From: Alishewanella jeotgali KCTC 22429
GTDB taxonomy: Bacteria > Pseudomonadota > Gammaproteobacteria > Enterobacterales > Alteromonadaceae
Assembly (NCBI RefSeq): GCF_000245735.1
Contig: NZ_AHTH01000005.1
Span: 248,001 to 312,000, forward strand
Direction of reading: 5' to 3'
Length of the DNA: 64,000 bases
Part shown: piece by piece, positions 1 to 8,471 of the stretch
How the letters are laid out: the number at the start of each line of letters is the position of its first letter
Numbering within the stretch: position 1 is the first letter of the stretch
Notes under the pieces: generated by a model
The model's input: only the letters and a program-made list of their open reading frames with translations
Told to the model about the DNA's origin: nothing
Database searches by the model: none
Position numbers and translations under genes: made by a program

Positions 1-2190
1 ATTTGAGGTATAAGGGTGGTTATAATAAGCCCAGTCACTAACCGGCCGCAGTGCCGCCCCGGCCTGGAACAACTCAGGCTCTTTAAACAGCGCCATAAAG
101 GTCATAAAGCCACCGTAAGAGCCACCATAGGTACCGATGCGCTTACGATCAACATTGGCATGTTTTACCAGCCACTCGACACCATCGACCAGATCCTGAA
201 TTTCCGGTGTTCCCATCTGACGGTAAATGGCAGTACGCCAGTCACGGCCATAGCCTTTTGATGCCCGGAAATCCATATCCATCACTACATAACCCTGTTG
301 TACCAGCAGGTTGTGGAAGAAGAACTCTCGGAAGTAACCCGACCAACCCAGATCGCTGTTTTGCAGATAGCCGGCACCGTGGTTAAAGATCACTGCCCGG
401 CGCGCTTCACCCTGCTGATAATCTGCTGGCAGATAGACCTTGCTAAATACCGGATGCTTGCCATGGCTGGACGGTACAGCTACCACCTGTGGCGCCACCA
501 GCGGTAACTCGCGGAACTGTGCCGAAATGGTATTGGTTAATTGCTTTAGCTCAGCGCCTGGTCGGGCATCCGCGACGTACAACTCAGGTGGCAACAGGTT
601 AGTAGAATGGCGCAGTAATAACTTTTGCTCATCCGGTGATAAGGTAAACTCGGTGCTACCCAGCAGGTTGGTCAGCTGTTCAATTTGTCCGTTAGCCAGC
701 GCCAACCGGTACACATTGTAAATACCAGGATGGCTGACGTTGGCGGTGTAATACAGATACTGGTCATTATGCGTCAGTACCGGATTGCTCACCTCAAAGG
801 TGCCGGCAGTCAGTTTCTTCGGGTTACGATCTTTCAGGCCCTTGGTATACAGATGGGAGTAACCACTCTCTTCTGACAGGAAATACAGGGTTTCGCTGTT
901 GTTTAACCAGCCAAAGTCGTTAAAGGCGTAGTTAACCCAGGCTTTATCATGTAAGCGGTGCTGTGGTTGTAACTTTTTGCCTACCAGATCAACAGTCGCG
1001 ATCCAGCGGTCTTTGTTATCAAAGGCCTTTAACATGACCGCCAGCTGCTGACCATTCGGGTGCCAACGCAGCGCGCTCTGGCTCCAGTACCAATCGGTCA
1101 TTAAACCAATATCGCGGATAACCTTGGCACTCTTATAGGTTTCGCCCCGCGCCTTGGCATTTTCCGCTTTAACCTCAGCCAGAACATCTTCGTTATAGCC
1201 CGGTAAACTGGTATAGCTCAGTTCATGCTGACTGCCATCGCGTAAATCAACCAGGATCAGCTTCTGTGGCTCAGGTTTAAAGTCGTTTACCCTGGCCCGT
1301 ACCGGCTGCGCCAGAATATCGCCGGTTGCCGAAATATAGTTCGGCATAATGTCTTTCTCGTTGCGGCTGCTTTGCTTGCGACTGGCCAGGATCAGATGAG
1401 TACCGGCCGGTGATAAGCTGGCATCGACAATTTGCTGGCCTTTACCAACATAGATAGCAGCTGGCGCTAAACTGGCGTTTTGTTGCCGTAATTGTTGCTG
1501 TGCGTCAAAGCGCTCTGCCTGGTTGCGTTGTTGCAGCGCGACAAACTCCAGCAACTTATGTTGCTCCTGCGCCAGATAGCCTTTGGGCACGGCTGGTGCT
1601 TTTGGCGCATCTTCGGTCTTCAGGCTGGCCAGCTCGGTATGACTGCCGTTGTTAAAATCGTAAGCGATAAAATCCCAGCCTTGCTGATACACCAGGCGAC
1701 CATCCAGCAAAAATTGCGGCCGGCTGTGGCTGCTGTTGCTGCGGGTTAACTGCAGTAACTCACCGTTTTGCAGCACAAACACATTGCCTTCAAACACATA
1801 GGCCGCTTTGCTGCGATCACTGTTATACACCAGCTGCGAGGCGCCCATCTGATGCCAGTGCGCCAGCTTAACCAGCTCACCGTTGCCCTCGGCTAACAAG
1901 GGGCGGCTAAACCAATCCCGTAACTCACTACCCTCGCGTTTACGCTGGTAATAAATGGTGCTGCTGTCCGGCGACCAGAACGCCGTTTCCGGCTGACGGC
2001 CCAACCAATCCGGATCAGCCATGATTTGTTCCATGGTAAAACGAATATCTGGGTTAGCGCTAAAGACCTGCTGCACGCTGATGGTGTCAGTAGTCCAGGT
2101 TTGCGGTTCGGCTTTGGCCAGGGCAGCGCTGCTATGCCAGCACAGCGCGGTTAAGCTTAGTGAGAGTAAGGCTTTACGGAATGTTTTCAT
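1..2190 (-). CDS. S9 family (prolyl oligopeptidase-type) serine peptidase, C-terminus cut by window edge
   Basis: This is a secreted or periplasmic S9 peptidase that cleaves short peptides or modifies peptide ends. The frame is open for 730 codons from the ATG at 2190 to the window edge. The start MKTFRKALLSLSL is followed by a hydrophobic stretch and an Ala-rich cleavage region, which reads as a signal peptide. The middle is a beta-propeller-like region of about 550 residues with WSPDSS- and YNSDRS-type strands. The alpha/beta-hydrolase domain follows, with the nucleophile motif GTYGGSYGGF near bases 105-140. The catalytic Asp and His lie beyond the window. It stands alone upstream of azoR on the same strand. 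The family is clear; the substrate is not. Confidence 0.92.
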   Translation of the reverse strand, partial: MKTFRKALLSLSLTALCWHSSAALAKAEPQTWTTDTISVQQVFSANPDIRFTMEQIMADPDWLGRQPETAFWSPDSSTIYYQRKREGSELRDWFSRPLLAEGNGELVKLAHWHQMGASQLVYNSDRSKAAYVFEGNVFVLQNGELLQLTRSNSSHSRPQFLLDGRLVYQQGWDFIAYDFNNGSHTELASLKTEDAPKAPAVPKGYLAQEQHKLLEFVALQQRNQAERFDAQQQLRQQNASLAPAAIYVGKGQQIVDASLSPAGTHLILASRKQSSRNEKDIMPNYISATGDILAQPVRARVNDFKPEPQKLILVDLRDGSQHELSYTSLPGYNEDVLAEVKAENAKARGETYKSAKVIRDIGLMTDWYWSQSALRWHPNGQQLAVMLKAFDNKDRWIATVDLVGKKLQPQHRLHDKAWVNYAFNDFGWLNNSETLYFLSEESGYSHLYTKGLKDRNPKKLTAGTFEVSNPVLTHNDQYLYYTANVSHPGIYNVYRLALANGQIEQLTNLLGSTEFTLSPDEQKLLLRHSTNLLPPELYVADARPGAELKQLTNTISAQFRELPLVAPQVVAVPSSHGKHPVFSKVYLPADYQQGEARRAVIFNHGAGYLQNSDLGWSGYFREFFFHNLLVQQGYVVMDMDFRASKGYGRDWRTAIYRQMGTPEIQDLVDGVEWLVKHANVDRKRIGTYGGSYGGFMTFMALFKEPELFQAGAALRPVSDWAYYNHPYTSN

Positions 2191-2290
2191 TGTTTTGGTT
2201 CTTACTAATGACAAGACCGCACAGTTATACAAAGGCTGCCTAGAGAACGCAACCTTATGCGGCTGAATGCAACAGGGATACGCCGAAAAG

Positions 2291-2318
2291 CACCAAGCCG
2301 GCGCGAGCCGGCTTGGTG
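2291..2318 (-). terminator. Perfect hairpin between azoR and the S9 peptidase
   Basis: A 12-bp perfect inverted repeat (arms 2291-2302 and 2307-2318, loop GCGA, core GCCGGC) sits just past the azoR stop codon. On the minus strand it is followed by CTTTTCG, a weak T-run. It most likely ends the azoR transcript. Confidence 0.6.
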
Positions 2319-2362
2319 GACGTTCTTAACGCGAGTTTTTATAACGATGTTGGCTAACCTCG

Positions 2363-2965
2363 TTAGATAAAGAGTCGCTTGGCCAGTTCGGTCAACTGTT
2401 GCTGTGCGCCTGTCAGACCTTCTTCTGCCGCTTCCGGGCCCATATTCAGGCCTTCCGCATACACAAAATGCAGCTGGGTCAGACCAACGAAGTTAAAGAA
2501 GGTTTTCAGGAACGGAACCTGAGAGTCCGCTGGCGAATTAGCATAAACACCACCGCGGGCCAGAGCGAAGATCACTGGCTTATCTTTTAACAAGCCAACC
2601 GGGCCAGTTTCGGTGTATTTAAAGGTGACACCGGCACGAGCCAGGCGATCTAACAAGGCTTTTAACTGGCTTGGCAGCGCGAAGTTATACATCGGCACAC
2701 CAAAGACGATGGCATCTGCCGCTTCAACTTTAGCAATCAATTCATCTGAATAAGCCGCCAGTACTTGTTGCTCGCTGCTGCGCTCGGCGGCTGGTGTCAT
2801 CCAGGCGCCGATTTCGCTCATTTCCAGATGCGGCAACGGCTGTGCATTTAAATCAATTTCCGTTACCTGGGCGCCAGACAGCTGTGCCAGTAAAAACTGC
2901 ACCAGCTTGTTAGAGTTACCATTGCTACCGCTGATTGAGCTATTAATTACCAGAATGTTTTTCAT
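2363..2965 (-). CDS. azoR: FMN-dependent NADH-azoreductase
   Basis: This flavodoxin-fold FMN enzyme reduces quinones and azo compounds using NADH in the cytoplasm. The 200-residue length is typical of AzoR. The N-terminus MKNILVINSS with the following Ser/Asn-rich loop (residues 8-18) is the FMN phosphate-binding segment. Later come PMYNFALPSQLKALLDRL, which contacts the isoalloxazine, and a conserved stretch ending LARGGVY. A strong Shine-Dalgarno (AAAGGAGG) lies 5 bases before the ATG. It is divergent from the ECF sigma gene; the shared 184-bp spacer holds a small palindrome. A link between quinone or redox stress and the neighbouring ECF/ChrR pair is conceivable but unproven. Confidence 0.93.
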   Translation of the reverse strand: MKNILVINSSISGSNGNSNKLVQFLLAQLSGAQVTEIDLNAQPLPHLEMSEIGAWMTPAAERSSEQQVLAAYSDELIAKVEAADAIVFGVPMYNFALPSQLKALLDRLARAGVTFKYTETGPVGLLKDKPVIFALARGGVYANSPADSQVPFLKTFFNFVGLTQLHFVYAEGLNMGPEAAEEGLTGAQQQLTELAKRLFI

Positions 2966-3057
2966 CGTTGCCTCCTTTGGCTAATCCAATAAAGCTAGTT
3001 TACTTAGATTTTTTAGAAAAAAAATCCGATAATCTTGCTGTTTATGTTCGATTTATT

Positions 3058-3076
3058 GATTGATAAAAAATCAATC
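3058..3076. promoter_or_regulatory. Palindrome in the azoR / ECF sigma intergenic region
   Basis: GATTGAT and ATCAATC form 7-bp perfect arms around five A residues in an AT-rich stretch between divergent genes. It could be an operator for either gene. The regulator is unknown and the short length leaves chance possible. Confidence 0.3.
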
Positions 3077-3149
3077 TACTCAGTGTCAGGCCGCGTAAAA
3101 CATCAGGAACCCATTAGAACAGCTACTGGCCATACCAGGAAAACGAATT

Positions 3150-3818
3150 ATGTTGGATTCTACCGTGCTGACAGGGCATCATGAGCACTCGGGGACGACC
3201 ACGAGGATGCCAGACCGAATGACTATCAGTGCCGAGAGCGCCGAGCCACATATCCGCACCGGTCAATGGGAAGATGCCTTGACCTTTGTTGCCTTGCACG
3301 CCGATAAATCGGCTTATGCGGAGTTGTTTAATTATTTTGCGCCACGGTTAAAAGCCTTTGGTATGAAAATGTTCGGTAACGAACAACAGGCGCTGGAGAT
3401 GGTGCAGGACACCATGCTAAACGTTTGGAAGAAAGCCCGCTTATTTGATCCCAGTCGTGGCTGTGCTTCAACCTGGATTTTTACCATTGCCCGTAATGTA
3501 CGCTTCGACATGCTGCGTAAAAAGCAGAGTCGTAAAGATGACATTAGTGCGGATGATCTGTGGGCCGACGGTGATTATCCGGAGCTGGAAGAGTCCGCCA
3601 CCGATCAGTGGGAAACCATGTTACTCAGCGAAAAGCTGGCACCGTTTTTTGATGCCTTACCTGTCGCACAGCGGCTGGTAATGCAAAAAGTTTATCTGGA
3701 AGAAAAATCACATCAGGAAGTAGCAGAAGAGCTCGACATCCCGCTGGGTACCGTTAAATCACGGATCCGGTTGGCGTTAGACCGTTTAAGAGAGGCATTA
3801 GATGACACACGCAGTTAA
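3150..3818 (+). CDS. ECF RNA polymerase sigma factor of the ChrR-partner type
   Basis: This is an alternative sigma factor held inactive by the downstream ChrR-like protein; in studied relatives the pair responds to singlet oxygen or related oxidative stress. Region 2 spans about residues 57-131 (YAELFNYFAPRLKAF, then ALEMVQDTMLNVWKKA and the FTIARNVRFDMLRK helix). Region 4 spans about 167-216, with the helix-turn-helix HQEVAEELDIPLGTVKSRI. The ATG at 3150 has AGGA 11 bases upstream. In-frame ATGs at residues 20 and 24 are alternatives, since the first 24 residues look unconserved. Its last 17 bases overlap chrR, so the two are translated together. Confidence 0.93.
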   Translation: MLDSTVLTGHHEHSGTTTRMPDRMTISAESAEPHIRTGQWEDALTFVALHADKSAYAELFNYFAPRLKAFGMKMFGNEQQALEMVQDTMLNVWKKARLFDPSRGCASTWIFTIARNVRFDMLRKKQSRKDDISADDLWADGDYPELEESATDQWETMLLSEKLAPFFDALPVAQRLVMQKVYLEEKSHQEVAEELDIPLGTVKSRIRLALDRLREALDDTRS

Positions 3819-4479
3819 ATACCATCCCGGCATGATGTTAATGGAACAATATGTTGCCGGCACTCTGTCGGCTGATGTGGCTCTTGCCGTAGCCACTCAT
3901 ATTGATTTGTGCCCGCATTGTCAGCGTGTTTGTCAGGATATTCATAACGACCAGGCTGATGTGTTAGCGAGTATGCCGCTTGAGCAGGACGACACTGACG
4001 ATTTTAGCGCGCTGCTGGCGGAAATCACCGGGCAGCCTCAGCTTGATAAGCCACGGCAGAAAGCGGCTCGCGAACTGGTAAAAGTTCAGATCAACGGTCG
4101 TGAGTTTGCTATTCCGCGCGCGCTAAGCCGCCTGGCTGAGCAGCAGGGCAAGTGGCTGCAGCTTGGTGGTATTGCCACCGCCAAGTTACCGGCGGGCGAT
4201 AAGATGCATGTGTCGTTATTGTATATTGATAAGGGCACAGAAATTCCGAACCATACCCACTTGGGTCTGGAAATGACACTGGTACTAAGCGGCACGATTT
4301 GTGATGAAAATGGCGAGTATGGTGCCGGGGACTTGTTAATCAACACCCCAGCCGACACCCATACGCCGCATACCCGGGCTGATGAAGACTGTTTATGCCT
4401 GTCGGTGTTAAGCGCGCCACTGAAATTTAACAAGGGTTTGGTACGGTTACTGAACCCATTACAGCAGTTTTTCTATTAA
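3802..4479 (+). CDS. ChrR-like zinc anti-sigma factor with C-terminal cupin domain
   Basis: This protein should bind and silence the sigma factor encoded just upstream. The N-terminal zinc anti-sigma domain has His8, His33, Cys37 and Cys40 (HIDLCPHC), matching the HxxxCxxC pattern of ChrR. The C-terminal half (about residues 120-210) is a cupin with His151, His153, Glu157 and a His at 187 or 190 as the expected second metal site. In Rhodobacter ChrR the cupin is needed for the singlet-oxygen response. The 225-residue length fits the family. It overlaps the sigma gene by 17 bases and is closed by a strong terminator. Confidence 0.92.
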   Translation: MTHAVKYHPGMMLMEQYVAGTLSADVALAVATHIDLCPHCQRVCQDIHNDQADVLASMPLEQDDTDDFSALLAEITGQPQLDKPRQKAARELVKVQINGREFAIPRALSRLAEQQGKWLQLGGIATAKLPAGDKMHVSLLYIDKGTEIPNHTHLGLEMTLVLSGTICDENGEYGAGDLLINTPADTHTPHTRADEDCLCLSVLSAPLKFNKGLVRLLNPLQQFFY

Positions 4480-4504
4480 CGGTTTACCTGATGCAGCATG
4501 TTTG

Positions 4505-4529
4505 CGCCGGCTCTGCCGGCGTTTTTTTT
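4505..4529 (+). terminator. Intrinsic terminator after the sigma/anti-sigma operon
   Basis: Seven-bp GC arms (CGCCGGC at 4505-4511, GCCGGCG at 4515-4521) with a TCT loop are followed by eight T residues. It lies 26 bases past the anti-sigma stop codon. Confidence 0.9.
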
Positions 4530-4546
4530 ACTAAGTGGTGGCAGCA

Positions 4547-6787
4547 CTAACTGAGTAATGCCACCCCACCCTGCAGATTCCACAATTTGCTAAAACCGAG
4601 GCGCCGCAGCACCCGTGCCGCCAGCAAGCTGCGATTACCACTGCGACAAACCAGTAATAAGCTCTGCTCTGGTTGTAACTGTTGTTGCAATACTGCGTCG
4701 CAAAGCCGGGACAAGGGTACTTCGAGCACTTCAGCCTTAACCGGTAAATAGCGGCTTAGGGCGCCTGCGCTCTGCTCATAGGGCTCACGCACATCCAGCA
4801 CGACCAAACCAGGTTCTGCTAATAAGTCTGGCAGCTGTGCCGACTGCAGTAAGGCAATGGCATCGTCGTTAGCCACTTCAACATAGCCACATAGGTGACT
4901 GCTGGCTTGCTGCAACTGCCAACATTGCTGATTTAACACCTGCTGCCATTGTTGCTGCGGTGCGCCGGCCAATAGGCTTTCCAGCAGCGGGCTTTCCTGT
5001 AGCGCCAGACTTAAACGGGTGACAAAGCGCTGTGCATAATCATGGCTGGAAAACAGCAAGGTTTCGGGGTAAAGCTGAGCCGCCAGCTGTTGCAGGCTGT
5101 GTTGTAACATCAGCGCATCGCCACCTGCCAGATCGGTGCGGCCAATGCCGCCGGGTAATAGCAGATCGCCGACAAAGGCGGCTTTCAGCTCACCAGCTTG
5201 TTTTAGCAACAGGCTATAGGCCAGTGGACTATGGCCGGGTGTGGCGATACGGCTTAACTGGTAGGGGCCGATGTGCAGCTGTTGTTGATCCTGCGGCCAA
5301 CCGGTTTGATCAAACTTTTGGCCGCTAAAGAGTTGACGTAACAGCAGCGCAGCTTGTCCGGCTTGCTGGTGTATATGAGTTTCCAGCACAGCGACCAGCT
5401 TTAGGCCGCGGCTTTGAACAATATTCGATAAACGCTCGGTCAGCGCCAGCACCGGATCAATAATCAGGGCTTGCCGGCTTTGCTGACACAGCAGTAAATA
5501 ACTGCAGCAGGCATCATGTTTAAACTGATACAGGCCGCTGCTGGTCGGTATATTCAACGGATCGCCATCTGTTAATACCAGGCCATGTTGCTTAACCACC
5601 GGCACCAGGCTGAGGATGCGTTGACAGGCTTGCTCACATTCGGCCTGACTAAACGCCGGCCCAAAGGATAAGCGGATCGCCCCTTCACTGCGCCAGCGCT
5701 CCAGCCCCATCGCATCCAGCACAAAGCTACCTGTGACTTTTGAACTACAGGCCGATCCTGAGCTGACCCGAATACCGGCAGCGTCGAATAGATCCAGAAT
5801 ATCTTTGGCAAAAAAGCCGGGGACCGAGAAGTTTAACGTGGTTGGCAGTGCCTGCGGTAAATCGCTGTTTAGCACCAGTGCCGGAAATAACTGACGTAGT
5901 GCCGCTAAGAGTTGTTCGCGGTATTGATAAAGTTGGTTGCTACCGACAAAGATGCTGTGCTCGGGATCCAGCAATTGCTGAAAGATATAGTTTAGCGCAG
6001 CAATACCCGGCAGGTTTTCGGTACCAGAGCGTAAGCCACCTTCCTGGCCACCACCGGTGATCAGTGGCTGATAAGGTGCCCCTTTGCGCACATATAAAAA
6101 GCCGATGCCTTTGGGGGCATAAAGCTTATGGCCACTAAAGGGGGCATAATCAATGCGGCTTGCCGCCAGATTGAGCGGCATTTTGCCCAGCGCCTGTACA
6201 CAGTCAACCAACCAGTAAGCATCAGCATTATGCTGGTTCAACAACTGCTCAATCGCCTGCAAATCCTGCTGCACACCGGTTTCGTTATTGGCCGCCATAG
6301 TACAGACCAGTGCTGCCTGTGGCAGCAGCTCTGCCAGGGCCTCTAAGTCGAGCAGACCATTGGCAAGTACCGGGATGGCACGGATACTGGCATTAAGTTG
6401 TAGCAGGCTATTCCAGTGTTTCAGACTCTCCGGCACTGCCTTGTGTTCGGTTGCGCCATAAAGTAACAGGGTGTCAGGCCCCGCCAAGCCTCGCTCACGG
6501 ATCGCCAGCAATGCCGACAGCACTGAAGTTTGGATGCCTTCGGTAGCACCTGAGGTAAAGATAATGTCGCCGTTATCAGCGCCCAATAATTGGCGCGCCA
6601 GCTTGCGGCTGTGCTCTAACAACGCCTTGGCTTTAATGCCGGTACTGTGCGTACTGCTGGGATTACCAAAATCCTGTTGCATACATTGCAACACGGCTTC
6701 CGCCGCGCCGGGTAGCACCGCCGTGGTGGCGTTGTTATCCAGATAGATCTCACTGACTTTCCGGCAGGTCATGGCATCTGCTGACAT
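4547..6787 (-). CDS. Fused cysteine desulfurase / metallo-beta-lactamase-fold / rhodanese protein
   Basis: Three sulfur-handling domains lie in one 746-residue chain. Residues 12-395 form a NifS/IscS-type PLP cysteine desulfurase, with the Schiff-base lysine in SGHK (Lys221) and the persulfide cysteine in SGSACSS (Cys347). Residues about 415-600 form a metallo-beta-lactamase fold resembling persulfide dioxygenase. It keeps His471, His473, TPGH (His519), GD (Asp541) and SHDY (His582), but the usual DH of HxHxDH is Gln475-Ala476. Residues about 655-746 form a rhodanese domain with the active Cys714 in CRSGNRS. A simple model is that the desulfurase makes a persulfide, which is oxidised or passed to the rhodanese. 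GGAG precedes the ATG at 6787. It is monocistronic and convergent with chrR. Confidence 0.9.
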   Translation of the reverse strand: MSADAMTCRKVSEIYLDNNATTAVLPGAAEAVLQCMQQDFGNPSSTHSTGIKAKALLEHSRKLARQLLGADNGDIIFTSGATEGIQTSVLSALLAIRERGLAGPDTLLLYGATEHKAVPESLKHWNSLLQLNASIRAIPVLANGLLDLEALAELLPQAALVCTMAANNETGVQQDLQAIEQLLNQHNADAYWLVDCVQALGKMPLNLAASRIDYAPFSGHKLYAPKGIGFLYVRKGAPYQPLITGGGQEGGLRSGTENLPGIAALNYIFQQLLDPEHSIFVGSNQLYQYREQLLAALRQLFPALVLNSDLPQALPTTLNFSVPGFFAKDILDLFDAAGIRVSSGSACSSKVTGSFVLDAMGLERWRSEGAIRLSFGPAFSQAECEQACQRILSLVPVVKQHGLVLTDGDPLNIPTSSGLYQFKHDACCSYLLLCQQSRQALIIDPVLALTERLSNIVQSRGLKLVAVLETHIHQQAGQAALLLRQLFSGQKFDQTGWPQDQQQLHIGPYQLSRIATPGHSPLAYSLLLKQAGELKAAFVGDLLLPGGIGRTDLAGGDALMLQHSLQQLAAQLYPETLLFSSHDYAQRFVTRLSLALQESPLLESLLAGAPQQQWQQVLNQQCWQLQQASSHLCGYVEVANDDAIALLQSAQLPDLLAEPGLVVLDVREPYEQSAGALSRYLPVKAEVLEVPLSRLCDAVLQQQLQPEQSLLLVCRSGNRSLLAARVLRRLGFSKLWNLQGGVALLS

Positions 6788-6870
6788 CTTGGGCTCCGCT
6801 AAGGACTCACTTATAACAATTGGGAATATCTTATATCAAAAAGTGTAGTCAGCCCAGTGCAGCAGGTATA

Positions 6871-6899
6871 AAAAAGCCGCAGAGCGGGCTGCGGCTTTT
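6871..6899 (-). terminator. Intrinsic terminator after fadR
   Basis: Arms GCCGCAG (6876-6882) and CTGCGGC (6889-6895) are flanked by A5 and T4, so the stem extends into an A/T base and works in either direction. On the minus strand the T-run follows the stem directly downstream of fadR. Confidence 0.85.
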
Positions 6900-6917
6900 A
6901 TCTTAGCCTAACTTGGC

Positions 6918-7634
6918 TTATTCCATCAGATCGCGCGGAATGGTCGGCCGCAGTTCAGACCAGATCTTACCGCTGTCAATACCATATTTACGCACCGCCA
7001 TCACCACATCATCATGCTTACCGGCCTGGGCCAGGGCTTTTAATTGCTGATAGTACTGGCGGGCCAGTTCCCGCGCTGCGGGGCTGGAAAAGTAAAAACG
7101 GGCAATTTTGTTATACAAACCACGGAAACCATTTAAAATCAGCACATAGATCCGGTTTGACGAATGTAAAGCCAATTCATGGTTCAGGTTATAGTCAAAA
7201 TCAGCAAAGGCTTCGGCGGTATCTTCCAACTGCTCAGAGCCAGTCAGGGCATCAATGACCTGTTGTTGATGGGTTTTAATGGCGCCGCGAATATAAATCG
7301 CACTGATATTAGTGCGGGCAGATAACAGCTCGTCGACCAGATCCGGCATCCGCTCTTCGTCCAGCCGGGCCAGGGTTTCCAGAATATTCAGGCCTGAGGT
7401 TTCCCAAAAGTTATTTACTTTAGTGGGTTTACCATGCTGAATGGTTAACCAGCCATCACGCGCCAGCCGCTGTAATACTTCACGCAGCGTGGTACGGGTT
7501 ACACCAATTAATTCTGAGAGTTCACGCTCTGCCGGTAAAATGGAGCCTGGAGCAAATTTGCCATTCCAGATGGAGTCGACAATATATTCTTCGGCAAAGC
7601 CCGCCGGGCTTTGCGCTTTAATCAGATTGGTCAT
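6918..7634 (-). CDS. fadR: Fatty acid metabolism regulator FadR (GntR family)
   Basis: FadR represses fatty-acid degradation genes and activates unsaturated fatty-acid synthesis genes; long-chain acyl-CoA releases it from DNA. At 238 residues it matches enteric FadR. The N-terminal winged helix (about residues 10-75) shows [31 protein letters not shown], quoted here in overlapping parts: [15 protein letters not shown] and [16 protein letters not shown]. It is followed by [18 protein letters not shown]. The C-terminal acyl-CoA-binding FCD-like helical domain has [19 protein letters not shown]. It is divergent from dsbB, echoing the enteric fadR-nhaB-dsbB order without nhaB. The fadIJ operon at 25.5-28.9 kb is a likely target. 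Confidence 0.95.
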   Translation of the reverse strand: MTNLIKAQSPAGFAEEYIVDSIWNGKFAPGSILPAERELSELIGVTRTTLREVLQRLARDGWLTIQHGKPTKVNNFWETSGLNILETLARLDEERMPDLVDELLSARTNISAIYIRGAIKTHQQQVIDALTGSEQLEDTAEAFADFDYNLNHELALHSSNRIYVLILNGFRGLYNKIARFYFSSPAARELARQYYQQLKALAQAGKHDDVVMAVRKYGIDSGKIWSELRPTIPRDLME

Positions 7635-7819
7635 GCACCGTTATCCGTGTCAATCATGGTTCTTATAAGTTGGCACTGATTGTACCAGAGCCAATCCCAT
7701 TAACAAGTCGGCTTGTAAAAATAGCTTGCCAAGCTGAACTAAGGCTTTAGCCCGCATTGTGTATTTTGTTGAAATCCCTTAGATTAGCCAGCAAAACAAC
7801 AATAACAGACAGCCATACC

Positions 7820-8356
7820 ATGTTTAAAACACTGAAATCCTTATCGATGCAACGCTGGCCTTGGTTGCTGTTAGCGCTAACCGCTTTGGCCATGGAGCTC
7901 ACCGGGCTGTATTTCCAGTACGCGTTAAATTATCAACCTTGCATTAAATGTATTTATATCCGGGTCGCCTTTGCCGGAATTTTGCTGGCGGCGTTACTGG
8001 CTTTGCTGGCACCTCGCAATGTCATGCTGAGGTTTGCCGCGCTGAGCTTATGGCTGGGTAGTGCCTTATATGGCCTATATCAGGCGCAGGAGCTGGTAAA
8101 CATTGAACAAATTTTAGCTGAGGGGGGCTTTACGACCTGTGCTTTGTTCGCGGATTTTCCAAGCTGGCTGGCGTTAGATAAGTGGCTACCTGCAGTATTT
8201 GAGGTTACCGGCACCTGTGGTGGTGTGGACTGGCAATTTGCCAGTTTAAGCATGGCCGGTTGGAGCCGGGTACTGATGGCCGCCTATGGCGTTAGTGCTT
8301 TGCTTATTCTGCTGAGCCAATTTAGTAAAATTTCCCGCAATCCGTATCGCGGTTAA
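7820..8356 (+). CDS. dsbB: Disulfide bond formation protein DsbB
   Basis: DsbB is an inner-membrane quinone reductase that re-oxidises DsbA. The ATG at 7820 gives 178 residues, close to the usual 176. An upstream TTG at 7757 is in frame but lacks family support. Four membrane helices are visible. The first periplasmic loop carries Cys41-Ile-Lys-Cys44 and the second carries Cys107 and Cys133, matching the E. coli pairs 41/44 and 104/130. Arg48 (IYIR), next to the quinone site, is present. The ribosome site before ATG 7820 is weak. The gene is convergent with the chemoreceptor gene. Confidence 0.94.
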   Translation: MFKTLKSLSMQRWPWLLLALTALAMELTGLYFQYALNYQPCIKCIYIRVAFAGILLAALLALLAPRNVMLRFAALSLWLGSALYGLYQAQELVNIEQILAEGGFTTCALFADFPSWLALDKWLPAVFEVTGTCGGVDWQFASLSMAGWSRVLMAAYGVSALLILLSQFSKISRNPYRG

Positions 8357-8422
8357 TCAGCGTTTGCTGTGTTAGCCGATTTCTGGATTTGTCGTTTTCC
8401 ACGTTAGCCGTTTTCTGTACTA

Positions 8423-8456
8423 AACTAAACAGGCCGCAATTGCGGCCTGTTTAGTT
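8423..8456. terminator. 34-bp perfect palindrome between convergent dsbB and chemoreceptor gene
   Basis: A 34-bp perfect palindrome with core GGCCGCAATTGCGGCC and A/T-rich outer arms sits between two convergent genes. Its symmetry and outer A and T runs fit a bidirectional terminator. Confidence 0.75.
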
Positions 8457-8471
8457 GCCAGGATGCCTATC

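Noticed and set aside
7703-7716. ACAAG-TCGG-CTTGT repeat upstream of fadR as a FadR operator
   Set aside because: The core does not match the FadR pattern and the arms are only five bases; chance cannot be excluded.
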